Assembly: GCF_011044995.1 (NCBI RefSeq)
Contig: NZ_JAAKZW010000015.1
Coordinates: 1-64,000 of the forward strand
Length of the DNA: 64,000 bases
Direction: 5' to 3'
Source: Streptomyces mesophilus
GTDB taxonomy: Bacteria; Actinomycetota; Actinomycetes; Streptomycetales; Streptomycetaceae
The notes below the pieces were generated by a model that ran no database searches, was not told the origin of the DNA, and was given only the letters and a program-made list of their open reading frames with translations. The number at the start of each line of letters is the position of its first letter. The stretch's first letter is position 1. The position numbers were made by a program, and so were the translations under genes. Below, piece after piece: positions 50,348 to 60,843 of this stretch.

Positions 50348-51205
50348 TCAGCGCGACCGTGCGTAGCGCCCCGGGGTCGTCCCGACCACGCGTTTGAAGT
50401 GACGTGTGAGATGGGGCTGGTCGTAGAAGCCGGCTGCCGCTGCCGTCTCGCCCGGAGGGTGGCCGGCGAGGAGCAGTCGGCGGGCGTGGTCGATGCGGCG
50501 CGACATCAGGTACTGGTGCGGGGCGATACCGAACGCGCCGCTGAACGCCCGTATGAGATGGGTGGAGTGGGCGCCGAACTGCCGCGCCGCTTCGTCCAGG
50601 GCGATGCCCTCCACGTGGCGCGCGTCGAGAAGTTCGCGCAGCCGGTGGGCGAGGGTGCGGTCGGTGGGCCCAGTGGCGGGGAGCAGGTGGGGGCGCAGAT
50701 GGCCGCGGAGCCGTTCACCGATCAGGGCGAGCCGGCTTTCGGCTTCCAGTTCGTCGCCGGGGCGGCCGAGCGCGGTGTGCAACCGGCCGATGCGGCTGCG
50801 CAGCGCGGGGTCGCGCAGATCCGGGCTGTCCACCGCGGCGCCGATCAGTGAGCGGTCCAGGTGGGACTCGTCCAGGTAGAGGACACGTTTGCGGAAGCCC
50901 TGCGGGGTGGCTGCGGAGCCGTTGTGCGGCACGTCCGGGGGCAGCAGCGAGACGGTGTCGCCGGGGATGCCGTGCTCGTGCCGGTCCAGGTCGTAGCGGA
51001 CCGCTCCCTCGTCGACGATCAGCAGGGCCCAGGCGTCGTGCACATGCATCGGATACGCGTGCTCCGTGAAGCGTGCGTGGAAGACCTCGACCACGCCCTC
51101 GACCTGGGGGCGCCATGCGGTGATGTGCTGTCCGGACGCCGCGTCCAGGGGCGGGTGCGCACGTCCCGCCTGCGGCGGCGCCGAGGGCTGCGGTTCGGTC
51201 GCCAT
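50348..51205 (-). CDS. AraC-family regulator
   Basis: Regulator of 285 residues. An N-terminal cupin sensor (HARFTEHAYPMHVHDAWALL, HEHGIPGDTVSLLPPDVPHN) precedes the DNA-binding part: LRELLDARHVEGIALDEAAR, GAHSTHLIRAFSGAFGIAPH and AAAAGFYDQPHLTRHFKRVV, ending GTTPGRYARSR. ATG 51205 is the probable start. The sensor pattern is that of AraC proteins controlling exporters or detoxification genes. It is divergent from the DUF2000 gene at 51255. Confidence 0.9.
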   Translation of the reverse strand: MATEPQPSAPPQAGRAHPPLDAASGQHITAWRPQVEGVVEVFHARFTEHAYPMHVHDAWALLIVDEGAVRYDLDRHEHGIPGDTVSLLPPDVPHNGSAATPQGFRKRVLYLDESHLDRSLIGAAVDSPDLRDPALRSRIGRLHTALGRPGDELEAESRLALIGERLRGHLRPHLLPATGPTDRTLAHRLRELLDARHVEGIALDEAARQFGAHSTHLIRAFSGAFGIAPHQYLMSRRIDHARRLLLAGHPPGETAAAAGFYDQPHLTRHFKRVVGTTPGRYARSR

Positions 51206-51254
51206 GCAAGGAACGTACAAGACCGGGCAGCGGGCCGTTCGGCAGTCTCATGGC

Positions 51255-51689
51255 ATGGACAACGACACCACCGCACCCATGCGTTTCGACACGAAGATCG
51301 CCATCCTGCTGCGGGAGGACCTGGAGACCTGGCAGCGGCTGAATGTGACCGCGTTCCTGGTGAGCGGGCTGGGCAGCGAGGCCGGCGAGGTGATCGGCGA
51401 GCCGTACGAGGACGCCGACTCCACCCCGTATCTGCCGATGTTCCGTCAGCCGGTCATGGTGTTCGAGGGCAGTAAGGAGACGATGACCGCCGCACACGGC
51501 AAGGCGCTCGCCCGGGGCCTGAAGGTCGCGGTGTTCACCTCGGATCTGTTCGCCACCGGCAACGACCGCGACAATCGCGCGGCTGTGCGCGCCGTGCCGC
51601 GTGACCAGCTCGATCTGGTGGGGATCGCGGTGTACGGGCCGCGCAATGCGGTGGACAAGGCCCTCAAGGGTGCCCGGATGCACCCCTGA
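51255..51689 (+). CDS. DUF2000-family protein
   Basis: Protein of 144 residues: MRFDTKIAILLREDLETWQR, LNVTAFLVSGLGSEAGEVIG, LPMFRQPVMVFEGSKETMTA and a C-terminal LDLVGIAVYGPRNAVDKALK. This matches the DUF2000 family (peptidyl-tRNA-hydrolase-like fold) with no established function. In the genome it lies divergently 49 bases from an AraC gene, and such pairs are commonly regulator-target pairs. ATG 51255. Confidence 0.87.
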   Translation: MDNDTTAPMRFDTKIAILLREDLETWQRLNVTAFLVSGLGSEAGEVIGEPYEDADSTPYLPMFRQPVMVFEGSKETMTAAHGKALARGLKVAVFTSDLFATGNDRDNRAAVRAVPRDQLDLVGIAVYGPRNAVDKALKGARMHP

Positions 51690-51701
51690 GGGCGGGGCCC
51701 G

Positions 51702-51935
51702 TCAGTCCTGGCGGCGCCATTCGGCCACCAGGTGGGGGCGGCCGTCGGCTCCCGTGACGGTGTGCCAGCGGGCCTGCGGCTTGCCGAAGCCGCGGCGGAC
51801 GGGCACCGACCGGACGACGCTCTGCTCCAGTGGTGCGTCGGCGAGACGGGCGATGACGCGGGCCAGGGCGCGTCGCCAAGCACGGGGAGCGAGCAGGGAG
51901 TTGAGGCGTACGGGGTGGTGGAAGACGGCTGCCAT
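51702..51935 (-). CDS. Small basic protein (77 residues), unknown
   Basis: Short gene with ATG 51935 and GGAGGTGCCGTC directly upstream, a clear ribosome binding site. The protein begins MAAVFHHPVRLNSLLAPRAW and is rich in Arg and Ala, with LARVIARLADAPL and a C-terminal ARWHTVTGADGRPHLVAEWR. No family is recognised. It is convergent with the DUF2000 gene (12 bases apart) and preceded by a possible leader peptide frame. Confidence 0.65.
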   Translation of the reverse strand: MAAVFHHPVRLNSLLAPRAWRRALARVIARLADAPLEQSVVRSVPVRRGFGKPQARWHTVTGADGRPHLVAEWRRQD

Positions 51936-51993
51936 GACGGCACCTCCATGGGTACGTGCGGCTCTCGGCCGGCGCACGCGGAGGTGCTGGTGC

Positions 51994-52071
51994 TCAGGGG
52001 AGCTGCTCGGCCGGGAGCGGGGTGTGGGTGACATGGATGAGTCGATGCCGACTCGGACTGTTGGAGTCCAT
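51994..52071 (-). CDS. Possible 25-residue leader peptide
   Basis: ATG 52071 with GGAAGGGGGCGGTC upstream, stop at 51994-51996. It contains HRLIHVTHTP, with three His. It lies just before the 77-residue gene on the same strand, with a promoter-like stretch (TTGCGTCAATGTG) further upstream. It could be a leader or a spurious frame. Confidence 0.3.
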   Translation of the reverse strand: MDSNSPSRHRLIHVTHTPLPAEQLP

Positions 52072-52151
52072 GACCGCCCCCTTCCCTCGGGCTCGACGGT
52101 GCCCCCATACTTGCACATTGACGCAACAAAGCGCAAAGCGGACAGGCTCGT

Positions 52152-52682
52152 CTATGCGGCCGACGTGCACAGCTCGCAGCGGTCCCGGCCGTCCCAGCGC
52201 TGCCAGCCGAACTCGGCCGGGGCGAGCGCCTTGCCGTCCAACTCGCCGCGCACCGCGACCCGGTAGCCCCAGACGGAGCCGATATAGGAGTGGTATGCGT
52301 CGTGGTACGCGGCCGAGTCCGGCTCGGCTCCTTCGCCCACCGTCCGCTGCAGTCGGCGCAGTTGCTCGAACATGGCCTGTCCCGCACCGGCCACTTGGGT
52401 GCTCGCGTCGATGAAGAGCCGTTCGCGCGCCTCGTAGATCCCTGAGGCGGTGAGCGCGGTACGCGACTCCCCTGCCCGCTCCTCGCGCGGAGTGCTCTGC
52501 AGGGCGCGCAGCCGAGAGTGGCAGGTCTCGGCGGCGGCGATGAAGTCCAGGTAGACGGCCCGGCGCCGCTCCCCCAACCCCCGGTCCTGCTCGTGCCGGT
52601 GGCGCAGATGGTCGGCCAGTACGGTGCCGGCCATGGCCAGCGAGCCGCCGCTGACGGCGGCGATGAGCGTGCCCCAGTCCAC
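52152..52682 (-). CDS. Membrane-associated protein of unknown function
   Basis: Protein of about 176 residues from GTG 52682, which has GGGGGACAC upstream. One membrane segment lies near the N-terminus (TLIAAVSGGSLAMAGTVLAD), then a long helical cytoplasmic part (HEQDRGLGERRRAVYLDFIA, EARERLFIDASTQVAGAGQA). The C-terminus is FGWQRWDGRDRCELCTSAA with a CxxC. Proteins of this layout are frequent in Streptomyces and have no known role. A longer frame to 52793 is possible but has no membrane start. Confidence 0.65.
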   Translation of the reverse strand: MDWGTLIAAVSGGSLAMAGTVLADHLRHRHEQDRGLGERRRAVYLDFIAAAETCHSRLRALQSTPREERAGESRTALTASGIYEARERLFIDASTQVAGAGQAMFEQLRRLQRTVGEGAEPDSAAYHDAYHSYIGSVWGYRVAVRGELDGKALAPAEFGWQRWDGRDRCELCTSAA

Positions 52683-52859
52683 GTGTCCCCCGATCGCGTA
52701 CCCCGGATCCGCCGGTGATCCAGGGGGCGAATCTACCGCCAGTCGGAGCAGCCCGGGCGGGGAGTGTGCGGGTCGGGGAAGCGACGCGGACATAGATGAG
52801 CGGTGATCACGCCGAGCACGGCTGATCGCGTCCGTCCCCGCGCTGCCCCTGGAGCTCTG

Positions 52860-53816
52860 ATGCGACTCCCCCGGATCGTCACCGTCCTCGCCACCTCACT
52901 CGCTCTGTCCTTGCCGGTCGCCGCGCCCGCCGCCGCATCGGTCCTGGAGCCGGCCGCCGCCGGCACCTCGTTCTCTTCCCCGCCCTCGGCCTCAGCCGGT
53001 AGACAGCTGGACCCCGTCGCCGACGCCAAGCAGCTCGCGACGTCCGGCCTCTCCGGTGCCAACGACTGGGCCTGCAAGCCCTCCGCCGCGCACCCGCGGC
53101 CGGTGATCCTCGCGCACGGCACGCTCGCGAACGGTCATGTGTGGGCCAAGACGGCACCTCAGTACAAGGCGGCCGGCTACTGCGTCTTCTCCCTCGATTA
53201 CGGCAAGGGCGGCGGCATCCTCCAGCTCATCGGCGGCGGCACCGCGCCCGTCGCCAAGTCCGCGAAGCAGCTGGCGGTGTTCGTGGACGGAGTCCTCGCC
53301 GCCACCCGGGCCCGGCAGGTGGACATCGTGGGCCACTCGCAGGGCGGGATGATGCCGCGCCAGTACATGAAGTTCGAGGGCGGTCAGCAGAAGGTGCACA
53401 CCCTGGTCGGGCTCGGACCGTCCAACCACGGTTCGCAGTCGCCGGTCGTCGAGGGCCTCCTCAGGGACCAGCCGTGGCTGGCGGCGCTGCTCAATCTCAT
53501 CGGCGGCGTGGTCTCCGATGTGACCTGCCCGGCGTGCGGCGACCAGATCGCCGGGTCCGCCTTCCTGCAGAAGCTCAACGCCGGCGGGGACACGCTGCCG
53601 GGCGTCAGGTACACGGTGATCGCCTCGCGCTATGACACGGGCGTCACCCCGTACAACGGGCAGTTCCTGAAGGGAGCGGGCGTGTCCAACATCCTGATGC
53701 AGGACGTCTGTCCGTGGAACTTCGCGTCGCACAGCGATCTGGACGAGGACCCCCTCGCCCTGCGGCTCGCGCTCAACGCACTGGATCCGGAGCACGCGGT
53801 GAAGCCGGCCTGCTGA
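52860..53816 (+). CDS. Secreted lipase/esterase (LipA-like alpha/beta hydrolase)
   Basis: Exported hydrolase of 318 residues. A Sec signal (RLPRIVTVLATSLALSLPVA, Ala-rich cleavage site about residue 28) leads into VILAHGTLANGHVWAKTAPQ, FSLDYGKGGG and the nucleophile elbow VDIVGHSQGGMMPRQYMKFE with Ser about 162. The His is likely in FASHSDLDEDP near 295. Six cysteines (residues about 71, 108, 222, 225, 283, 318) could form three disulfides. This is the actinobacterial secreted triacylglycerol lipase/esterase family. ATG 52860 follows CTGGAGCTCTG. Confidence 0.88.
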   Translation: MRLPRIVTVLATSLALSLPVAAPAAASVLEPAAAGTSFSSPPSASAGRQLDPVADAKQLATSGLSGANDWACKPSAAHPRPVILAHGTLANGHVWAKTAPQYKAAGYCVFSLDYGKGGGILQLIGGGTAPVAKSAKQLAVFVDGVLAATRARQVDIVGHSQGGMMPRQYMKFEGGQQKVHTLVGLGPSNHGSQSPVVEGLLRDQPWLAALLNLIGGVVSDVTCPACGDQIAGSAFLQKLNAGGDTLPGVRYTVIASRYDTGVTPYNGQFLKGAGVSNILMQDVCPWNFASHSDLDEDPLALRLALNALDPEHAVKPAC

Positions 53817-53933
53817 CGGGAGCGGGGCACGCGGCGCGGGCTGCGCGGCGTGCCCCCTGCGCCCGATATGCTGCGGGTTTGCCCGCCGCGGCGGCGGGTG
53901 CACAAACTCCCGCGACCCTCAGGAGACGCACCG

Positions 53934-54965
53934 GTGACCCTTGCCATTCCTGCCCCCGAAGTGCCCTCACAGACCGTCGAGGCCGCGCCCGTACCCGAGA
54001 CGATCGCGCAGGACGCCCGGGAGTTCGGCGCCTATGCGCGGACCGGCGGCTGGACCTTCGCCCTGAAGGTGGCGCGCAGCGTGCGCCCCGGCGGGCAGAG
54101 TGCCGAGGACAGCGACAAGGTGTCGGCGAAGCGTTTCGCCGAGCTCGCGGGGTGCTCGCCGGAGCGGGTGATGCGGTTCTACAAGGCCTGGGACGTCGCC
54201 GCCGACGACGGTCTGGTGCCGCAGTTCGAGACGCTCCAGCCGGGCGTGGACGTGGAACTCCCGGAAGCGGATGTGTGGTTGAGCTACTACAGCTCCCGCT
54301 CCAGCGCCACGTCCGTACGCGGCTCAGCGATCACCGCGGCCGCCGAGGCGGAGGGCATCCGTCCGACCAAGGCCCTCGAGGTCGCCGAGAACCCGACCGC
54401 ACTGAGGGCCGCGATCCTCGCCGACCCGAGTACGGCGCAGGCGGCCCGCTCGGCGCTGCTCGACCGGATCGAGGAGGACGACGCGCTGCGCAGCGCCCTG
54501 GCCCGTGATGTGGCCGCGCGCGAGGAGCTGAAGAAGGCGGTCGCCGGGGAGACCAAGGTGTCCGACCGTATCGAGTTCGTCCGCCAGGTCGCCGAGGGCG
54601 GTCAGGTCAAGACGCCCGCGGGTCAGGTCATCGAGGCCCCGGCCGAGCTCCGCCAGGAGGCCGAACGTCATCTGTCGCTGCTCGACGAGCTGGACGAGGG
54701 CGACGAGGCCGGGGAGTGGGCGGCCGAGGCGTACGGCACGGTGAAGACGCTGATCCAGGAGACCGTCGAGGCGGATCCGGAGCTGCGGGTCGCCGAGCGG
54801 CGCACGAAGTTCTACTCCAGCCTCAGCAAGGCGACGAAAGTGTTCGAGGAGCTGACCTTCGACGACGCCGATGAGTTCTATGAGGACGAGATGGTGGCGC
54901 GGCTGGAGGAGCTGCAGGGGGCGCTTGCGGTGTGCATCGAGGCTTTGCGCAAGGCTGCTGGCTGA
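53934..54965 (+). CDS. Conserved hypothetical protein, acidic and helical
   Basis: Cytoplasmic protein of 343 residues. GTG 53934 has CAGGAGACGCACCG upstream. The N-terminal part contains SAKRFAELAGCSPERVMRFY, an HTH-like sequence, and a middle domain (ITAAAEAEGIRPTKALEVAE). The second half is long helices rich in Glu (LDRIEEDDALRSALARDVAA, FDDADEFYEDEMVARLEELQ). The pattern resembles ParB-like partition or replication accessory proteins loosely, but I do not recognise a family. No partner gene is adjacent. A GC-rich hairpin (CCCGCCGC-GGCGGCGGG type) lies upstream near 53881. Confidence 0.65.
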   Translation: MTLAIPAPEVPSQTVEAAPVPETIAQDAREFGAYARTGGWTFALKVARSVRPGGQSAEDSDKVSAKRFAELAGCSPERVMRFYKAWDVAADDGLVPQFETLQPGVDVELPEADVWLSYYSSRSSATSVRGSAITAAAEAEGIRPTKALEVAENPTALRAAILADPSTAQAARSALLDRIEEDDALRSALARDVAAREELKKAVAGETKVSDRIEFVRQVAEGGQVKTPAGQVIEAPAELRQEAERHLSLLDELDEGDEAGEWAAEAYGTVKTLIQETVEADPELRVAERRTKFYSSLSKATKVFEELTFDDADEFYEDEMVARLEELQGALAVCIEALRKAAG

Positions 54966-55042
54966 GATTCGGGTGGGGTGTCGGGTGCGGGTGGGTGTGT
55001 GGCGGTCGGGTTCGTGGCGCCTGCGGCGGGCCGCGGCCGCGG

Positions 55043-56971
<1,929 letters not shown>

Positions 56972-57052
56972 GGCGTCGTCCGGGGTGAGGTGCTGAGCGG
57001 ATTACGGCTGGTCTGATGAGGGCTGTCTGGTCGGTACGGCCGGCTGGTCTGA

Positions 57053-57844
57053 TTACGGCTTCTGGAATCCGGCGTCCGCGAGGATCTTCTGCGCCTCGGC
57101 GCCGCTGAGCCATTTCACGAACGCGGCGGCGGCGTCGCTGTGTTCGGAGACCTTGAGGGTGGCGGCCGGGTAGGCGGCGATGGCGTTCTGCGCGTCGGGG
57201 ATGTCGATGCCCTCGGCCTTGCCGTCGGCGGCCGCGATGTCGGTCTTGTAGACGAGGCCGGCGTCGGCTTCGCCGAGTTCGACCTTGCTGAGCACCGCGC
57301 GCACATTGGGCTCCTGCGAGACCGGCTTGACGTCGACGTTCTGCTGGTCGAGCACCTGCTGGCTGTAGCGGCCGACGGGGACCTCCGGGGCGGCGAGGAC
57401 CACCTTGAGGTCGCCCTTCGCCAGGTCGTTCAGGTCCTTGATGTTCTTCGGGTTGCCCTTGCCGGCGGCGATGACCAGCCGGTTCTTGGCGATGACGGTC
57501 GGGGTGCCGGTGTCGGACTTCAGGCCGTCCATCGTCTTCTCGTCCGCGGTGACCAGGGCATCGGCGGGCGCACCCTGCTTCACCTGGGCGGCGAGATCCT
57601 GGGACCCGGCGAAGGAGAACTTCACCGTGGTCCCCGGGTGTGCCTTCTCGTACGCGGCTCCGGCGGTCTTGAACACATCGGTGAGCGAGGCCGCGGCGAG
57701 CACGGTCAGCTCGGTCTTCTGTCCCTCACCGCCGGCGTTCTCCGTCCCGCCGCCTTCCTCCCCGCCGCATGCGGCGAGCGGGAGCAGCAGCGCCGCGGTG
57801 AGGGCGCAGGCGGCTGCGCGGCGCGGAGTGAGGGCGATCGTCAT
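57053..57844 (-). CDS. modA: Molybdate-binding lipoprotein ModA
   Basis: Extracytoplasmic solute-binding protein of 263 residues, anchored by the lipobox LAA-Cys26 (TAALLLPLAAC). The mature protein is classical ModA: LTVLAAASLTDVFKTAGAAY (oxyanion Ser), VKFSFAGSQDLAAQVKQGAP, DALVTADEKTMDGL and APEVPVGRYSQQVLD, with VKLELGEADAGLVYKTD-like ligand loop (VELGEADAGLVYKTDI). It delivers molybdate to the fused ModBC downstream. ATG 57844 follows CAAGGAGTGCCACCAG. The regulator gene lies 91 bases upstream on the same strand. Confidence 0.94.
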   Translation of the reverse strand: MTIALTPRRAAACALTAALLLPLAACGGEEGGGTENAGGEGQKTELTVLAAASLTDVFKTAGAAYEKAHPGTTVKFSFAGSQDLAAQVKQGAPADALVTADEKTMDGLKSDTGTPTVIAKNRLVIAAGKGNPKNIKDLNDLAKGDLKVVLAAPEVPVGRYSQQVLDQQNVDVKPVSQEPNVRAVLSKVELGEADAGLVYKTDIAAADGKAEGIDIPDAQNAIAAYPAATLKVSEHSDAAAAFVKWLSGAEAQKILADAGFQKP

Positions 57845-57935
57845 CTGGTGGCACTCCTTGTACGGCACCGGGTGCGGTGCGAGCGGTGGTGATGGGTGCG
57901 CCGGGGACGGACGGCGTGCGCACCCGAGCTGCGGC

Positions 57936-58331
57936 TCAGGTGCGGTCGATGTGCACGTTGGTCGACTTCACACGGGCGGTGGCCTGCATGCCGACTTCGA
58001 GGCCGAGCTCCTCGACGGCCTCTCGGGTCAGCAGGGAGACGAGGCGGTGGGGTCCGGCCTGGATCTCGACCTGGGCGGCCACGTCGCCGAGCTTCACGGC
58101 CGTGACGATCCCGGGGAAGGCGTTGCGGGCGGAGGTGTACGAGGTCTCCTCGTCACTGTGGGCGCCCTGGCCGACCTCGACCGAGAACGCGGCAAGGGCG
58201 CGGCCCTCGATGAGCCGGCGCCCGCCTTCGTCGCGATGGGTCTCGACGCGTCCGGCGTCCGCCCAGCGGCGGACGGTGTCGGCGCTGACGCCGAGGAGAC
58301 GGGCCGCCTGCCCGATGGTGTACGACTGCAT
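57936..58331 (-). CDS. MerR-type HTH/TOBE (molybdopterin-binding) regulator
   Basis: Protein of 131 residues: an N-terminal helix-turn-helix of the excisionase/MerR type (YTIGQAARLLGVSADTVRRW, then ADAGRVETHRDEGGRRLI) and a C-terminal Mop/TOBE domain (ARNAFPGIVTAVKLGDVAAQ, EIQAGPHRLVSLLTREAVEE, GLEVGMQATARVKSTNVHID) that binds molybdate or tungstate. It heads the molybdate operon and probably regulates it according to molybdate level. ATG 58331 is used; the TTG at 58340 is in frame but less likely. Confidence 0.88.
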   Translation of the reverse strand: MQSYTIGQAARLLGVSADTVRRWADAGRVETHRDEGGRRLIEGRALAAFSVEVGQGAHSDEETSYTSARNAFPGIVTAVKLGDVAAQVEIQAGPHRLVSLLTREAVEELGLEVGMQATARVKSTNVHIDRT

Positions 58332-58473
58332 GTGCGTCAAAGTAGGCCCGTACTGGCCGCATCTGCAAGCCTCGGCCGCACAGTGGAGCGCAGATGCGAG
58401 GTTCCCCCATGGTCACCCGGCGTCATTGTGGACGATCGCCCAAGGGCTTGGCGCGAGATCGTTGCGGTGCCGG

Positions 58474-58499
58474 TGTCGAAAACCCGTGGACGCGTTCGT
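58474..58499 (+). promoter_or_regulatory. Candidate ECF42 promoter
   Basis: TGTCGA at 58474-58479 is, from memory, the -35 motif of ECF42-controlled DGPF genes; a CGT at 58497-58499, 17 bases on, fits the -10 CG(A/T) element only partly. It lies 65-90 bases before the DGPF gene start. Confidence 0.55.
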
Positions 58500-58563
58500 A
58501 TAGAGGGGGAAGAGGGAGAGGAGACCGGCGCCGGGCCGGCCCGCCCTCGGCAAGGAGCCGACC

Positions 58564-58908
58564 ATGCCGCAGTACCTGCTCAGCATCTACCAGCCCGCCG
58601 AAGGCACCCCGTCGCCGGAAGAACTGGAGCCCGTGGTCCGCGCTCTTGAAGCGCTGAACGCCGAGATGCAGTCCGCCGGCGCCTGGGTCTTCGCCGACGG
58701 CCTGCACGAGCCGGGCACCGCCACCGTCGTACGGGCCTCAGGTAGCGGCGCCGCCCTGCTGACCGACGGCCCGTTCGCCGAGGCCAAGGAGGTGCTCGGC
58801 GGCATCACCATCGTGCGGGCACCTGATCTGGACGCCGCCCTGAGCTGGGGCGAGAAGCTGGCCCGCGCCACCACGCTGCCCGTCGAAGTACGGCCGTTCC
58901 AGAGCTGA
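58564..58908 (+). CDS. DGPF/YCII-domain protein
   Basis: Protein of 114 residues of the YCII-related (DGPF) family. The name-giving motif is visible in [20 protein letters not shown] (about residues 60-80); the N-terminus [14 protein letters not shown] is the first strand. DGPF proteins are the usual partners and targets of ECF42 sigma factors and may be small redox- or ligand-binding enzymes. ATG 58564 follows GCAAGGAGCCGACC. It is one base from the sigma-factor gene, so the two are co-transcribed. Confidence 0.92.
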   Translation: MPQYLLSIYQPAEGTPSPEELEPVVRALEALNAEMQSAGAWVFADGLHEPGTATVVRASGSGAALLTDGPFAEAKEVLGGITIVRAPDLDAALSWGEKLARATTLPVEVRPFQS

Positions 58909-58909
58909 C

Positions 58910-60157
58910 ATGCCGCCGACCGCCTCGGAGATCGACCGCGTGTTCCGTCAGGAGTACGGACGCGCAGTCGCCTCCCTGACCCGCTTCTTCGGCGATCTCG
59001 ACCTCGCCGAGGAAGCCGTCCAGGACGCGTTCACGACCGCTGTGCAGAAGTGGCCGGAGACCGGTCTGCCGCCCAGCCCTGCCGGATGGATCATCACCAC
59101 CGCACGCAACCGCGCCGTCGACCGTCTGCGCCGGGAAGCCTCACGTACCCCTCGCCACGTCCAGGCGGCGCTGCTGCACGCGGACGACGAGCCCGCCGAG
59201 GAGGGCGCCGTGCCCGACGACCGGCTCCGGCTGATCTTCACCTGCTGCCACCCGGCCCTGGCGACCGACGCCCAGGTGGCCCTCACGCTGCGCCTCCTGG
59301 GCGGACTCGACACGGCCGAGATCGCCCGTGCCTTCCTGGTGCCGGAAACGACCATGGCCCAGCGCCTGGTGCGGGCCAAGCGGAAGATCCGTGCCGCCCG
59401 CATCCCGTATCGCGTCCCGGACGAGGCGGACCTTCCGGACCGGCTGCAGGCGGTCCTGGCCGTGCTCTACCTGATCTTCAACGAGGGATACGCGACCGGC
59501 TCGGGCGACCGGCTCGTCCGCGACGACCTGTGCCTCGAAGCCCTGCGTCTTGCCCGGCTCCTTGCCGCGCTGATGCCGGACGAGCCCGAGGTCCTCGGCC
59601 TGCTCGCGCTGACGCTGCTCATCGGGGCACGTCGAGCGGCCCGCACCGACGCCGACGGCGATCTCGTGCTGCTGCCCGACCAGGACCGCGGCCGCTGGGA
59701 TCACGCGCGCGTCGCCGAGGGCCAGGCACTTGTCCGCCGCTGCCTGCGCCGCAACCAGCCGGGCCCGTACCAGATCCAGGCGGCCATCCAGGCCGTCCAC
59801 AGCGACGCTCCCACGGCCGACCGCACCGACTGGCATCAGATCCTGCGGCTGTACGACCAGTTGCTGGCCCTGGCCCCCTCGCCGGTCGCGGCACTCAACC
59901 GGGCGGTGGCGGTGGCCGAAGTGGCAGGGCCCGCGCAGGCCTTGAAGGCCGTGGACCGGCTGGCGGCGCAGCTCGGCGGGTACCGGCATTTCCACGCCGT
60001 ACGCGGGGATCTGCTGCAACGGCTCCAGCGGCGGGACGAGGCCGCCGCCGCGTATTCGGCGGCGCTGCGGATGACGGACAACCGTGCCGAGCAGAAGTTC
60101 CTGCGCGCGGCCCTGAGGCGTCTCGACGGGGATGCCTCTGCCGGCCCTCCGGGGTGA
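58910..60157 (+). CDS. ECF42-type RNA polymerase sigma factor with C-terminal TPR-like domain
   Basis: ECF sigma factor of 415 residues, about twice the normal ECF length. Residues 1-180 hold sigma region 2 ([40 protein letters not shown]) and region 4 ([40 protein letters not shown]). The rest is the C-terminal helical extension of ECF42 ([40 protein letters not shown]), thought to replace an anti-sigma factor. It follows the DGPF gene by one base. Predicted to activate that gene and itself from TGTCGA promoters. Confidence 0.92.
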   Translation: MPPTASEIDRVFRQEYGRAVASLTRFFGDLDLAEEAVQDAFTTAVQKWPETGLPPSPAGWIITTARNRAVDRLRREASRTPRHVQAALLHADDEPAEEGAVPDDRLRLIFTCCHPALATDAQVALTLRLLGGLDTAEIARAFLVPETTMAQRLVRAKRKIRAARIPYRVPDEADLPDRLQAVLAVLYLIFNEGYATGSGDRLVRDDLCLEALRLARLLAALMPDEPEVLGLLALTLLIGARRAARTDADGDLVLLPDQDRGRWDHARVAEGQALVRRCLRRNQPGPYQIQAAIQAVHSDAPTADRTDWHQILRLYDQLLALAPSPVAALNRAVAVAEVAGPAQALKAVDRLAAQLGGYRHFHAVRGDLLQRLQRRDEAAAAYSAALRMTDNRAEQKFLRAALRRLDGDASAGPPG

Positions 60158-60174
60158 CCAGGCACCCCGTGTCC

Positions 60175-60684
60175 TCAGTCGTTCGACGACGTGTGGCGGC
60201 GCCGGGCCCAGAACGGAAGGGCGAACCAGCACAGGAGGTACCAGCCGACGACGCCGGTCACGAGCCACGGCACTATGCCGTCGTGCAGCGCCACGCGCAG
60301 GATCAGCAGGAGGGCGGCGGCGAGCGTGCCGAGCAGCAGGATCAGGCCGGTGAAGACGAGCCGGGAGGCCCAGGTGACGGTCTGCGGCTTGATGCGGCGG
60401 CCGGAGACGATCCGGTGGAAGGAGACCGGCCCGATCAGGGCCCCGGTGGCGAGCGAGCCGAGGAGCACGGTGGCGATGTAGATCGCCCGGTCCGTGTCCC
60501 CGAGCTCGGTGAAGCGCGGCGTGAACGCGACGGTCAGCAGGAAGCCGAACAGGATCTGGACGCCGGTCTGTGCGACGCGCACCTCTTGGAGCAGTTCCGC
60601 CCACTGGCGGTCGGCCCGTTCCTCGGGGGTTTCGTTCCGGCCGTTCCGCAGGCCGGTCCCCGCACCGTTCTCCTGTGTCGTCAC
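60175..60684 (-). CDS. DUF6328-like membrane protein
   Basis: Protein of 169 residues with four predicted helices after an N-terminal cytoplasmic segment (ERADRQWAELLQEVRVAQTG): ILFGFLLTVAFTPRFTELGD, YIATVLLGSLATGALIGPVS, LVFTGLILLLGTLAAALLLI and LVTGVVGWYLLCWFALPFWA. The ELLQEVRVAQTGVQILFGFL block is the hallmark of the DUF6328 family. GTG 60684 has GGAGGGAGTGCACGGC upstream. Role unknown. It is convergent with the ECF42 gene. Confidence 0.85.
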   Translation of the reverse strand: MTTQENGAGTGLRNGRNETPEERADRQWAELLQEVRVAQTGVQILFGFLLTVAFTPRFTELGDTDRAIYIATVLLGSLATGALIGPVSFHRIVSGRRIKPQTVTWASRLVFTGLILLLGTLAAALLLILRVALHDGIVPWLVTGVVGWYLLCWFALPFWARRRHTSSND

Positions 60685-60843
60685 GCCGTGCACTCCCTCC
60701 GCCCGGGCCGATGCCCCTGACAGGTACCCGGTCCGGCGCAGGTCAGACTTCTCCGGGCCGCTTGCTCGGGCCACGGCACCGTCCAGCCTCGCAGTCGAGG
60801 TAGCGACCGGCAAGGCGAGGATCACGTCGCAGGGCCTTCGCGG

